The position numbers and the translations under genes are program-made. The notes under the pieces are model-generated. The model was not told the DNA's origin. It was given only the letters and a program-made list of their open reading frames with translations, and made no database searches. 64,000 nt of DNA from Stomorhina lunata. Lineage: Eukaryota; Arthropoda; Insecta; Diptera; Rhiniidae. Below, piece by piece: positions 43,853 to 54,649 of the stretch; within the stretch, counting starts at the first letter, position 1; each line of letters opens with the position of its first letter. The stretch is taken from NCBI GenBank assembly GCA_933228675.1, contig OW121740.1:125935630-125999629 (forward strand). The letters run 5' to 3'.

Positions 43853-43985
43853 TTATGCATTGAAAAATAAAAATAGTGAAAAATGGGGGTCCAGACAGGT
43901 ACCCAATGAGTCAGTTAATTTAACCAAAATTGGCAGACCTCTTTTTTAGATCAATTAATAGACGTGCCCCGAATTTCAGGCCTGA
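43853..43985 (+). repeat. Remainder of the subrepeat split by the Harbinger-like MITE
   Basis: Continues TTATGCATTGAAAAATA, AAAATGGGGGTCC, AGGTACCCAATGAGTC and ATCAATTAATAGACGTG as in the 50.1-50.8 kb units read in reverse. Confidence 0.8.
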
Positions 43986-43989
43986 GTGT

Positions 43990-44125
43990 TACTTCTATTT
44001 ATAAAAAAGGTAATTTTTGTACCCCGAGAGGCAACTTCATTCAGCTGACCAGAACTTTGGTCTGTGTAAAGGTATTTGGCTTTTGTAAAAAAGGAATTGA
44101 AGAACACATTATAGGTATCCCAGTA
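43990..44125 (+). pseudogene. Scrap of a mariner (DD37D-like) transposase C-terminus
   Basis: With one stop and some damage it reads NPREATSFS then PELWSV, RYLAFVKKELKNTL. The 11201 copy reads NPPK..RPVERY and LVKKELKNTEM in the same place. It is the block just after the last catalytic aspartate region. About 40 codons survive, in the same orientation as the left inverted arm. It shows that the DD37D subfamily also reached this composite region. Confidence 0.6.
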
Positions 44126-44204
44126 ACAAGAAGTAAAGGGATTGTCCTTGGATTCCTCCTTTCTAAAACCGAAGTTCGTGCCAAAAATTAAACCTCAGAC
44201 ATAA

Positions 44205-44740
44205 TAAAAAAAAAAGTAAGAGGCGAACCTTTAGCTTTGGCGAAATCTGATTTAGAACTGAAGATAAAAAAGATCTAAAGATGGAAAGACAGTTATTACT
44301 TGGCCAGAATTGACGAAAGATCCAAGATAAGATCTGAATCTGGAGATTTAGCAAGAACCTAAGATAGACTTGAATCAAAAAGTAAAGCAAGAGCTCAAGC
44401 TAGACTTGAAACGACTACTGGAACAAGAACTGAAGCTAGAACTGTAACCAAAACAAAAACTAGATCTATTGCTACAAAAAAATAAGAAGGCAGAACTAAA
44501 ACTGAACTAAAATTATAACCAATTCTGGAACAAAGCTCGAACTGCAACAAAGACTAAAGCTAGATCCAAAGCTAGACGAAATCCAAAAGTGAAACACAGG
44601 AGCCGAATTTGGTAAAAGTAATAACCGATGCTCTAACTGAAGATAAAACCGAACATAGAATTGAAACTAGAATTAAGAGAACTAGAACTGTATCAAGAAC
44701 AAAAAGTCGAACTGAAGAAAAAACCGCGGCTCATGCTCAA
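44205..44740. repeat. Degenerate GAACTA/AGCTAGA hexamer tract
   Basis: Long purine-rich stretch of AAGCTAGAACTG, CAAGAACTGAAG, AAAACTAGATC-like words with a loose 6- or 12-base phase. The 44260-44340 part (ATCTAAAGATGGAAAGA, AGATCCAAGATAAGATCTGA) also resembles 50055-50130. No clear coding frame. Confidence 0.65.
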
Positions 44741-44748
44741 AATGTAAC

Positions 44749-45029
44749 TTGAGTCAGACTTTTAAGCAAATATTTTGTAACATACTTTAGGGATTTTCAA
44801 AATACTTTCTTTTCAAAAAGTTTAATGAAATTTGATATCTTAACATATCCGCTTGTTAAAACATTTAGTTTAAAAGGAATTCTTTTACTATCAGGGAAAA
44901 TTTGACAAATAAGTTACAATGTAGTGATCCTTTTATATATTATTTAGATCATCCTTAAAGTATCCTACACAAATGTTTCTGAAATATCATACATTTCGAT
45001 CGATATCGAATGCGATGATTTGACCTCTG
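44749..45029 (+). mobile_element. MITE A copy 6, left end missing
   Basis: Body begins AGTCAGACTTTTAAGCAAAT and ends TTTCGATCGATATCGAATGC GATGATTTGACCTCTG, an altered right TIR. The middle matches copies 2, 4 and 5. Confidence 0.85.
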
Positions 45030-45241
45030 AAGTTAATGCTAAAATCTGGTACTAAAGGGCAAACTGAAGCAAAAATTTTATCTACGATTGAAACTAAAAC
45101 TGGAGACAAACATTAAGAACTTAAGCTTAACAATTTGAACATGGGGTACTTCTCTCAGACAATGAGCTGCATCCGATTCTATTTTAGACTCATTGAAAGG
45201 GACCAACTTTTTAACTTCGGCTCCGAACGGCAAATTCATTT

Positions 45242-45440
45242 GTTAGAGAAGTTTTACATAGCCTAATACTCAATAACCGTCGTGGTATAGCAGGTTAGTC
45301 ATCCGCCTAGCATACCAGAGGCCCAAGTTCGATCCCTGGCCAGACTAACATGAAAAAATAAATTTTAAAAAAAGCGGCGGTTCACCTCATAACTCAGCTA
45401 GCCACTTATTGAGTATTAGGCTATGTAAAACTTCTCTAAC
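45242..45440 (+). mobile_element. tRNA-derived SINE head inside a perfect 35-bp inverted repeat
   Basis: The tRNA-like part (45277-45350) has an A-box-like TGGTATAGCAGG at 45283-45294 and a canonical B-box core GTTCGATCC at 45327-45335, the right distance apart for an internal polymerase III promoter. It is enclosed by a perfect 35-bp inverted repeat (45242-45276 and 45406-45440; GTTAGAGAAGTTTTACATAG then CCTAATACTCAATAA). Transcripts could fold into a hairpin holding the tRNA-like loop. The repeat could be the ends of a small element around the SINE, or a fold-back duplication. Confidence 0.7.
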
Positions 45441-46548
45441 TAACCTCTAACTAACCCCTAAATTAAGCACAAGGAAGTCTTATGTCAATGCCAGCCAGTG
45501 TGCAAAATTTCGTCACAATCGGTCACCATTTGACCATAGCTCCCATATAAAAAACTTATGGAAACACAAAAATACATAAAGAAAAGGTTGTTTATGTCCG
45601 TCTGTCCGTCAGATAAAAGCACGATAGCGCCTTAACGAAAAGAGCTAGAGGGACAAAATTTTACAAAAGTATTTTGGATATCTTGAAAAAGATGTGTGTT
45701 GAAAATGGACAAAATCGGTTCAAATTTAGTTAGAGCTCCCATATAACCCCGCCCCGGGAAACACATTAATGCTGATAAATTGAATACAATTGTAATAGCT
45801 ATGACGATTAAATTTAAAATAGGGAAGTTTTATGCAATTTTTGATCAGTTTATCAAATTTTATAGGAATCAGTCCATATTTGACTTTAGCTTTCATGTGA
45901 AAAACACTCACGGAAACCAAAAATTTTAGCAAAGGCCAGTTAAAAGCTATTAAATTAGAAACTATGATAGCTATGGTCACTAAATTTTGCAAGAATAAGC
46001 TCTCTATATATACCAGCCAGTGTGTAAAATTTTGTTTTAATCGGTCAACATTTGGCTATAATTCTTATATATGTATATAACATCCCCTTTTTATATCTAC
46101 AATCAAAAAGATTTGGAGGTACATTCATTATATTAAGATTGCACCTATGAAATTATATAGGCATCAATCAATGTTCAGCCCAGACTTTATATATGATGAA
46201 TGCATTAGGAACTCATAACGAAATATATGGACCTTTCGTATTACTATTAACGTGTTTAGCCTAACTACATATTAATCACAACGAAAAGTATTTAACAACT
46301 TATTAATGTAAAACTATACCTGGTTATGAGACTAAAATATTTTTGAATGTTGAACTATAAAGCTACGGAAACCTAATTTAGTCCAAAGGTTTTACCAACA
46401 ATACCAAATAGCTTAGCGATTTCTCCAGTTTTGGTGCAGATTTTGAATTAGCTGCACCCTTGTACATATATGAGATATGTTTCTAAATTTAACACAACTT
46501 GATGGTGGGTATATAAGATTCGGCACAGCCGAATATAACGCTCTTACC
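45441..46548 (+). mobile_element. Long dispersed fly-type repeat with terminal hairpin
   Basis: Holds recurring AATTTCGTCACAATCGGTCA and ACCATTTGACCATAGCTCCC ATATAA-type lines, a GTCCGTCTGTCCGTC run near 45597, and ends GGTGGGTATATAAGATTCGG with a CGGCACAGCCG hairpin, then AATATAACGCTCTTAC. This layout is common in dispersed non-autonomous repeats of higher flies. The superfamily is uncertain (Helitron-like is one option). Non-coding. Confidence 0.6.
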
Positions 46549-46553
46549 AGAGA

Positions 46554-46595
46554 ACTTGGGACCTCTGGTATTCTAGGCGGATGACTAACCTGATA
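46554..46595 (-). repeat. Fragment of the tRNA-derived SINE, inverted
   Basis: The minus strand reads CAGGTTAGTCATCCGCCTAG then AATACCAGAGGTCCCAAG, matching the middle of the SINE head at 45291-45327. It lies at the opposite edge of the repeat at 45441-46548 and points the other way. Confidence 0.75.
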
Positions 46596-48014
46596 TATTA
46601 AGGCGGTTTACTTAAGCTTGAACTGAAGCTAAAACTGAGGGAATTAGAAAGCTTTAAACCAAAATTCAGTATAAAACTTTTAACCATTTATTAAGATCTT
46701 AATGAAAGATCTTGCCGAAGATTTCATTCCTTCAAAGTCCCTTCCTGCTTTTAATATGAAAAATGTTTAAATAAGCGACCTATCATACACAAGTTTCTAT
46801 TGACCAACAAAAAAGAAAAAAAAAAATAGAAAAAGTATAAAAAATAAGAAAAAATTAAAAATAGAAATAGAAAAAAATTAAAACAAAATAGCAACAACGG
46901 ATGAATGCAACAAACAAACAACCAAGACTACGAGTAGTATGTGAGTATGTACTAGAAATAAAACAAACCCAATAAAAAGACATTAGCTATAGCTATTTAG
47001 CATTGCCATTAGCAGCAGCTAACATTAGTTTGTAGCGGCAGCCTGCAGCTCTTAAAGCAGCAAAACGCTGGCAAAAACATAGAGTGTTAGCTAAAGACAG
47101 ATAGACGGACGTAGGGAAAGATAGACAGACGACGAAAAGACAGACAGACGTTCAAATGACGTTCAAATGCTGGCGACAACGTAATTCGCGTTGTAACATT
47201 TTATTCATGCTTTTTTTTCGTTTGTGCTGTTTGTTGCTGTCATAGTTAGTGTTGCTGTTGCTGTTTTTGTTGTTGTTGCTGCTGATAGTTTAGCTACTTG
47301 CTGTTGCACATTTTCAACAATTTTGGTTCATTGAACTCAAATGTTGAACAAATCGTAATGAAACGAAAAAAAAACCAACATGAAGGAAAAAACCTACTAT
47401 TGAAAAACTCATTCATATTCGTTTACATTTACTCGGTCTTGGCCGTTCATTAACTATTGGATTTTTTTTTAATTTTGATTTGACTAATCGTTGCTGTCAT
47501 ACAAAGGCTATCACTTACTCTCTCTCTGTTTTTCGATTCATAAAATCGTAATTGGTTAATCATATTATGAGTAATCATTACTAGGGAAAAATGGAAATAA
47601 ATAATTGGGAAATTTAAATTTTTAATCAAACAATTTTTAAAAAAGATTTCAAATTTTGTAAATTTTCTTTAAAGTATTTTTTGAATTGGTTTCAGTCTGT
47701 CTATTCTATTACATATTGATTATTATCTTGCTACCATTTGTGGCAAATTATTGCAGACAGTAGAAGTAAGTAACATTTCGTTACAATTTTCATGCTGTGC
47801 GGAATCCAACCAGCATGAGGGAAATAAGATATCATATCGCCAGAAAACGTTTAGCACAACAAAATGAAAAAAAAAAAAAATCTATCTTAATTAGCAGACA
47901 GTAGTTGGTCACATACTACTATTACAAGAAACTGAAACATTAGGGAGGCCCAAGTATTAAAACCAACTTGAACTGTCGATGGCATAATATAAAAAAGGCC
48001 TAAATCGATTTTTT
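46596..48014. other. Spacer with CAG/CTG-type runs, no gene
   Basis: AGCAGCAGCTAAC near 47010, GACAGACAGACG near 47136 and a GTTGCTGTTGCTG run at 47223-47284 are typical of fly introns. No exon or transposon end recognised. Confidence 0.45.
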
Positions 48015-48766
48015 TATACCCTTCACCACGATAGGTGGAAAGGGTATTATAAGTTTGTGCTGATGTATGTAACGCATAGAAATATTTGTCTTATGGGTCT
48101 TTTAGTATAACAATAGGCTTAAAATTACTTTCTGAGTCGATTTAGCGAAGTCCGTCCGTCCGTCTGGCTGGCTGGACCCCCATGTAAACCTTGTAATCAA
48201 ACTACAGGTCGCAATTCTAAAGATAATTTGATGAAATTTGGCACAGATCATTTTTTTGATAATGGGACCATGGCTATTGATTCGTCAAAATCGGTTCATT
48301 ATTTATGGTACCTCCCATAGGTCCCACTTCTTGAAATTTAAAGCAAATACTGCTTATGTAAACTCAAATCACTGTACCAAATTTCGTTGAAATCGGTCCA
48401 CATTTGACCATAGCTCCCATACAAACTCTTTTCTCAAAACGAACTAAATGAGACAAAATTCACTAAAACGCTCGTAAATCCGAAGATAATGAAAACTTTG
48501 AGTTTATTTTTTGCATACATAATTTTTGTAATAACTGTAATCAATCTGCCAAATTTCGAGATAATCGGTTCACATTTGACCCTAGCTCTCATATATGTCC
48601 AAATGACGGAAACAGCTTAAATATATACGTTTTGAGAAAATGTTTGTATGATGGCAAAATTTAGCAAATATTTGTCTTTATACAGGAAAAATAACACCTT
48701 TGACCTTAGTGGTGAAGGGTATCGTATGGTCGGGCTTGACCGACTATAGCGCTTTCTTACTTGTTT
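48015..48766 (+). mobile_element. Fly-type dispersed repeat with ATACCCTTCACCAC ends
   Basis: Starts TATACCCTTCACCACGATAG with an internal hairpin (CCTTCACC..GGTGGAAAGG) and ends AGTGGTGAAGGGTATCGTAT, then GGTCGGGCTTGACCGACTAT AGCGCTTTCTTACTTGTTT. A GTCCGTCCGTCTGGCTGG run lies near 48150, and AAATCGGTCCACATTTGACC near 48390. Layout agrees with dispersed TATACCC..CTTGTTT repeats of flies (INE-1-like or Helitron-like; exact class not settled here). Complete-looking at 752 bp and non-coding. Confidence 0.75.
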
Positions 48767-49484
48767 AATTAACAGGAGAAGGAAAAAAAATAACAAAATT
48801 TTAATAAAACCTTTAATAAAAAATAAAACAACACATTTTATTTATCATTTCAAATTTTTTTTGTTGTATCTAAAATTTTAAGGTTTTTATTAGGTTTTTC
48901 CTTCTTTATTAGGTTTTTTCCTTCTTCTTCTTCGGTAAAGTAACAAAAAAATCGAGTTAGACCTTTTTTTATATTAAGCCATTGATGCATATAAATGGTT
49001 AATTACAATTTTAATCAAAAGTTGAAATTAATGTATAATTTTGAAATATGAAGTTATGCCCTAAAATATGCCCCATCCTACTGTCCCCTCCACATTGGAC
49101 ACTAAAATCAAACAGTATCAAGAAAAAAAAAAACTTTTTTTTTCCTTTTTCCTAAAGTGATTAATTTGTGTCGTTTGTCACTTTGAAAATCAAGATGATG
49201 ATTATCTGCCATTTTCAACCTACTACTCTACTCATACTCTGTTGGGAAGTTGCATGCAACTTGATGTTGTGTTTGTTTAATACGAGAAGAAGATGTCATC
49301 AAAGTCAACATTATAATGATTAGCGCAATAATGATATTGTTTGTTTGTCTTTCTTGACACATGTTTTTTTTTTCTGAGACGTCTTAGATTAAAACAAAAA
49401 AAAATAAAAAATAACTTTTTGTTTGTTTTATTAACAAAGAAATAAATAATGAAAGGAGATTATGTAAGAAAAAAAAACAATTAA
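48767..49484. other. AT-rich spacer, no gene seen
   Basis: TTCTTCTTCTTCGG near 48921 and poly-A/T runs only. Confidence 0.5.
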
Positions 49485-50095
49485 AAGAAAAAAAATATTA
49501 AAAATTTATCCCCATCCTAAACATATGCAACATTTTATAAAATTTGTGAAATCCCAAAAGTATGCTTTAGTTTTTGAAATTTTAATTGTTTATTATAAAA
49601 CTAAGACAACATTTGAAAAAAAACATGGAATTCTAAAATATGATCGGCCTTTGACATAAACGGGTTGCAAATCATTTCTGGGACTAGATTCGAATAAAAA
49701 GTAAGAATCGCAGGCAAAACTGGAATTTAGATTTAAAGATGAAAAGATAAGTATTACTATTTAAGAAAAAACAAATATTAGGAATTTCTCCCCATCCTAA
49801 ACATATGCAACATTTTCTAAAATTTGTGAAATCCCAAAAGTATGCTTTAATTTTTGAAACTTTAATTGTTTATAATATTAAAACTGAGACAAAATTTGCA
49901 AAAAAACATGGAATTCTAAAATATGATTGGCCTTTGACCTAAACGGGTTGCAAATCATTTAAGTAAGTATGCTCCACTTTTTAACACTTGCAAATAGTAT
50001 TTTCTGGGACTAGATTCGAATAAAAAGTAAGAATCGCAGGCAAAACTGAATTTAGATCTAAAGATGGAAAGATAAATATTACTATTTAGATTTGA
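49485..50095 (+). repeat. ~280-bp direct duplication, high identity
   Basis: CCCCATCCTAAACATATGCA at 49510 and 49790 starts two nearly identical blocks (AAATCCCAAAAGTATGCTTT, CGGGTTGCAAATCATTT, GGGACTAGATTCGAATAAAA). The second has about 40 extra bases (AAGTATGCTCCACTTTTTAA..) at the CAAATCATT position. Recent, judging by the few differences. Confidence 0.9.
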
Positions 50096-50109
50096 CGAAA
50101 GGTCCAATT

Positions 50110-51150
50110 TAAGACCAGAATCTAGAGTTTAAACAAGAACCCAAGCTAGGCTTAAACAATGGAAACAGAAATGACTTGGACCCCCATTTTTTCACATATT
50201 TTTTTCTCAATGCATAAGTCGCAATTCTTAACAGAATTTGATGAACTTCGACACACGTTTGTTTATTAATTCTAAAAAAAACTCTACTAATTTTGGTTGA
50301 AATTTGTCGACTCCTTGGGTTACCTGCCTTGGACCCCCATTTCTTCATCTATTTTTCTTTTCAATGTACAACTCGCAATTCTCAACGGAATTTGATGAAA
50401 TTCGACACACGTCTATTAATTTATTCGAAAAAGATGTCTATTAATTGTGGATGAAATTCGTCGACTCCTTGGGTTACCTGCCTTGGACCCCCATTTTTGC
50501 ACCTATTTTTCTTTACAATGTACAAGTCGCGATTCTCAACAGAATTTGATGAAATTCGATGTCTATTATTTAATCCAACAAAGAGCTCTACTAATTTTGG
50601 TTGAAATACGTCCACTCCTTGGGGTACCTGACTTGGAACCCATTTTTCACTCTTCTTTTTTCTCAATGTATAAACCGCAGAATTTAATGAAATTCGGCCT
50701 ATTAGTTGACCCAAAAAGAGCTCTACTAATTTTGGTTGAAATCCGTCTACTCCTAAAGGTACCTGCCTTGGACTTACACTTAGATGAAATTTGATTAAAA
50801 AGTTAAGCCTTAACGACTGCAACTCTTTTTGCTTAAATTTTGAGTAACAATTTACTTGATTTTTTTTTCAGAAAATTTTGAAATTTGTTCTACAATCCGT
50901 AAATTTCTTTCAATCAATCTAAAGAAGAGACCTTCGCCTTTCACTTGGTTCTGGTGGGAGCACCAAGATAATGAAAACACTAAATTGTGTAGAGCTTCTT
51001 TGATTTCCTGATATCTCCTTAACTATGTACGAGATTAAGTTATTTTCTTCTGCAGTCTAAAACTAAGGTCCTGTATCTTAATTAAATCGATATCAAGACT
51101 AAGGCTGTGGAACCTATATTCGCTGCATGAGCTGAGTTTGATAAAAAAAA
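50110..51150 (-). repeat. Right arm of the long inverted repeat with four ~150-bp subrepeats
   Basis: Reverse-oriented units with ACCTGCCTTGGACCCCCATT at about 50322, 50479, 50627 (altered) and 50765, spaced 138-157 bp. Then AAGTTAAGCCTTAACGACTG, CTAAAGAAGAGACCTTCGCC, ATTTCCTGATATCTCC and ATTAAATCGATATCAAGACT pair with the left arm. The 133-codon minus frame at 50421-50822 is a product of the subrepeats (QVPxGVDxFQPKLVELF three times) and not a recognised protein. Confidence 0.85.
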
Positions 51151-51189
51151 ATGTATAACTTTTCGTAATAAATTCAAATAAATCAATAT

Positions 51190-51320
51190 TTTATGTTAAA
51201 GTTAAATGAATTTGTACAATATGCCAATAAATTTGTATATTTTAAATAGTTTTTATATTGCACAGTTTATTTAACTTAATGCAGCTTCATATTTCATTCG
51301 AAACACTCTTTAAATGCTCA
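51190..51320 (+). mobile_element. 3' end of a DD37D-like mariner
   Basis: AAATGAATTTGTACAATATG CCAATAAATTTG then TTTATTTAACTTAATGCAGC and CATTCGAAACACTC match 11421-11510, the region after the stop codon of the nested mariner. No coding part remains. Confidence 0.7.
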
Positions 51321-51589
51321 TAATTCTCAACAAGTTTAAAAATAATAGGCCAACTTTATCAACTAATAATTATGGTTCATTTTTCCATAAGCGAAAAATT
51401 AAAACCCAAAATTATAGCTACCAATCGACGCATTTTTGAAACTAATTAAATAATTCAATCAATCAATTATCAAGAGCATAAAAAATATGCCTGAAAAAAT
51501 GCGTTTTCCTAACAAATATTAAAGAAATAATAAACATTTCAAACAAACCATATGCAAAAACTAAAATCGATGAAAAAAATAACAAAATT

Positions 51590-52090
51590 ATACTATAACT
51601 AAAATAATTTATGCAAAACGTAAGGCAGCAGTTTCTCATACGCAAGTATTACGCGTGCCTATTTTTTTGTTGTTGCTATTTGCCCATTTCAGCCGACAGC
51701 CTGAGGTTTTGTTGCGCTTTTTGTTGTTTTTGCGTGCAAACGTACCGAACCGAACCAATAACCAACAACGAGTTACGCTGATAATTTTTGCGCTGCTTAA
51801 AGTTCATCGCTCTAATTCAATGCTAAACACTTACGTTGTAACGTAAAAAGTATGCGCGTTTGCATATATGATAACGTAACACTGCGTTAAAACGCAGCTG
51901 CTAGTATTGTGGCTGTGCGGCTGCTGCTTTTGGTATTAAAGCGAAAACTATTAAACAAAAACTTCTCGGTCACTGCAAATTGTATTAGATTACAAGGCAG
52001 GCACATTTTATGTTTCTTTTTTGCATTTTTTCCACTTTTTTTTCTACAATTTTTTACTTGTCAAAGTGATTTAGTCAGAATGACTTTTCG
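51590..52090. promoter_or_regulatory. G+C-richer island, possible regulatory block
   Basis: About 500 bp with more G+C and CpG than anything nearby (ACGCGTGCC, CGAACCGAACC, AACGAGTTACGC, CTGCGTTAAAACGCAG). It includes an acceptor-like GCTATTTGCCCATTTCAG ending near 51690 and short palindromes. Low repeat content suggests conserved unique sequence, either regulatory or an exon. The open frame 51655-51846 crosses the acceptor and is not recognised. Confidence 0.25.
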
Positions 52091-52340
52091 TCAGTTAAAT
52101 GAACATTAAAACTAACCACAATTTGCTTTAAACAAATAACTGATTTATTGACTAGAGTAAAATTGAAAATTGGAAAATTTGTGATGGTCAGTAAAGGAGT
52201 TTTGTAAATTATTAAGGCACAAATTAAAAGGTTATAACATTATTCAATTAACTTTTAATTTTGACGAAAATTTTAATTTTCCCTTAATTTATGAAAAAAA
52301 AACTTTTTATCTTCATCTAAAAATATTTTTTTTTTTTTAG

Positions 52341-52397
52341 ATTTTTATGGCTCTGAGTGCATTACAAATTTCGCTAGAAAATTATTTAAAGCGTGAG
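52341..52397 (+). other. Possible 57-bp micro-exon
   Basis: Acceptor-like T-run ending AG at 52340, an open 19-codon stretch (IFMALSALQISLENYLKRE) and a donor GTATTT at 52398. Too short and too weak to trust without comparison; listed because it is one of few splice-bounded stretches. Confidence 0.12.
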
Positions 52398-52479
52398 GTA
52401 TTTAAATTAGTTTTTTCTTTGAAAAGTATTTCAATTTAATTAATTTTAAAAATTGAATTCATTTTAAGTAAAAAAAGGT

Positions 52480-52930
52480 AATGACATTTTTTTTAGATTT
52501 TTTATCATTAACATTTTTTTAAGGAATGTTAAAGGCATAAAAGTAATAATTTGATACGGGTTATGACAGCCCAATACGAAAAATGGTACCTCTAATTTTT
52601 TAGTTAATTTGTATACATCTTATGTAGGGCTCCAATTCCTGGAAATCACTATTTTAGGATTAGCTCTAGTTTTTGAGATATATATTTTTTTTTAAATTAC
52701 TCAAGAACAGTTTTTTTAGATTTTTTATCATTTAAAATTATTTTAAGGAATGTTAAAGGCATAAAAGTAATAACTTGATACGGGTTGCAATGACCCAACC
52801 AGAAAAATGGTGCCTTAAATTTGTTAGACAATTTGCACACATCTCATAAGGGCCTCCAATTCCTCGAAATCACTTTTTTAGAATCAGCTGTAGTTTTCGA
52901 GATATATTTTTCTTTCAAAAATTACGCAGT
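52480..52930 (+). repeat. ~224-bp tandem duplication
   Basis: TTTTTTATCATT, AGGAATGTTAAAGGCATAAA AGTAATAA, TTGATACGGGTT, GGGCTCCAATTCC/GGGCCTCCAATTCC and TTTTGAGATATAT recur about 224 bp apart (gatacggg at 52554 and 52778). Confidence 0.85.
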
Positions 52931-52979
52931 TACATGTTTTGAGTAACATAACTAAAGAACAGTTTAACCTACTTTGTGA

Positions 52980-53950
52980 AAAGAAAAAATCAAAATTTTG
53001 CTACAATATAAACTTCATGCAGCCCTAACATTATATTATTTATACTCAGTAGTTTTGGAGATATAGCCGAATATATGACACAAAAATATTAAAATTTTTT
53101 TTTTTCAAAAATTCATAAAAATAGAGATAATAACAAAAGTTCTAATATTTTTCTTTAGGCAGATAGCTACAATATTACCCTCATTCTGCCCTAATATAAC
53201 ATTAACTCGACTTAGAAGTTTTGGAGATATGACGAAAAAATTTAATTTAAATTTTTTTTTGGTTTTTCAAAAATTCATAACAAATCTAGATAATAACAAA
53301 AGTTCTAATACTTTTCTATGGGCAGGTAGCTACAATATTACCTTCATAATGTTTAATCTACTTAGAAGTTTTGGAGATATAGCCGAATATATGACGAAAA
53401 AATATTATTGAAAAATTTTGAAAAATTCATAAAAAATAGAGATAACAATATTTTTCTATATGCAGATAGCCACAATATTACCCTCATTCTGCCCTAATAT
53501 AGCATTAACTTTACTTAGAAGTTTTGGAGATATAGCCGAATATATGAAGAAAAAAATATGATTGAAAAAATTTTTTATTTTTTTCAAAAATTCATAAAAA
53601 TTTAAGATAATAACAAAAGTTTAAATATTTTTCTATAGTCAAAAAGATAGCTACAATATTACCTTCATTCTGCCCTAACAAAATATTTACTCCACTTAGA
53701 AGTTTTGGAGATATAGCCGAATATATGACGAAAAATATGATTAAATTTTTTTTTGGTTTTTCAAAAATTCATAAAAAAATGGAGATAATAACAAAAGTTT
53801 CAATATTTTTCTATAGGCAGATAAAAAGTTACAATATTAGCTTTATCCTGCCCTAACAAAATTTTTATTCCACTTAGAAGTTTGGGAGATATAGCCGAAT
53901 ATATGACGAACAAATATGATTTAAAATTATATATAACGAAAGAAAAATCA
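52980..53950 (+). repeat. 150-181-bp tandem array with TTTTGGAGATATAGCCGAATA
   Basis: Six units with the word GTTTTGGAGATATAGCCGAA near 53053, 53213, 53364, 53517, 53698 and 53877. Between words are CTACAATATTACC, CTGCCCTAA and ATTCATAAAAA, AGATAATAACAAAAGTT. The first three units are 151-160 bp apart, the last two 180-181 bp. Confidence 0.9.
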
Positions 53951-54239
53951 TTTAAAAAATTTTTAAGTTTTTCAAAAATTCATAAAGATATAATGATAAA
54001 AGTTTCAATATTTTTTTGTAGCCATATGGGCAGATATGTCCTGCATTAAATTTCAATATTTCTTGTTGATATGGACGCAAAAGTTTTGATTTTATAATTA
54101 ATTTTGTAAAACTACATCAATTTTTCGTTGTATGCATAATGTATTTTCTCTTAATGATATAGAGTTAATAAATTTTTAATAAAACCTACAGTTGTAGATG
54201 GATATTAATAAGATATAGCTTGCTATATGCGTAACATAT

Positions 54240-54610
54240 TTCCCTGTATGACTGAAAGAAAATAATGGAAAATTTGTTGTCTTCTCTATTTTTTATGCAT
54301 TTTTGAAAAATAAAAAAAATTTATAAGAACAAAATTTCCATCCAAAGTTGAGCGATATCTCCGAAACTACTCTATGGAATCAAAATAATGTTAATGCAGC
54401 ATAAAGATAATATTGTATTACAATAAATGACTGAAAAAAAAAATAATGAAATATTTCTTATCTTCTATATTTTTTACGAATTTTTGGAAAATAAAAAAAA
54501 AATTATAAAAAAAATATCCATCCAAAGTTGAGCGATATCTCCAAAACTACTTCGCGGAATCAAATTAATGTTAATGCAGCTTAAGGATAATATTGTAGTC
54601 GAATTTCGGT
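54240..54610 (-). repeat. Inverted units of the same array
   Basis: GCGATATCTCCRAAACTACT near 54346 and 54527, followed by AATGTTAATGCAGCWTAA and GATAATATTGTA, is the reverse complement of the 53-kb unit order. Period 181 bp. Together with 52980-53950 it makes an inverted array round a ~290-bp centre. Confidence 0.8.
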
Positions 54611-54649
54611 TTTTTATTTTCATTAAATATTAGTTACATTACTATAAAT

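Noticed and set aside
50421..50822. 133-codon minus-strand frame, the longest in the window, with QVPxGVDxFQPKLVELF repeats
   Set aside because: It spans three ~150-bp subrepeats of the inverted arm and has no start context or family. Subrepeat lengths are not all multiples of three, and other units are frameshifted.
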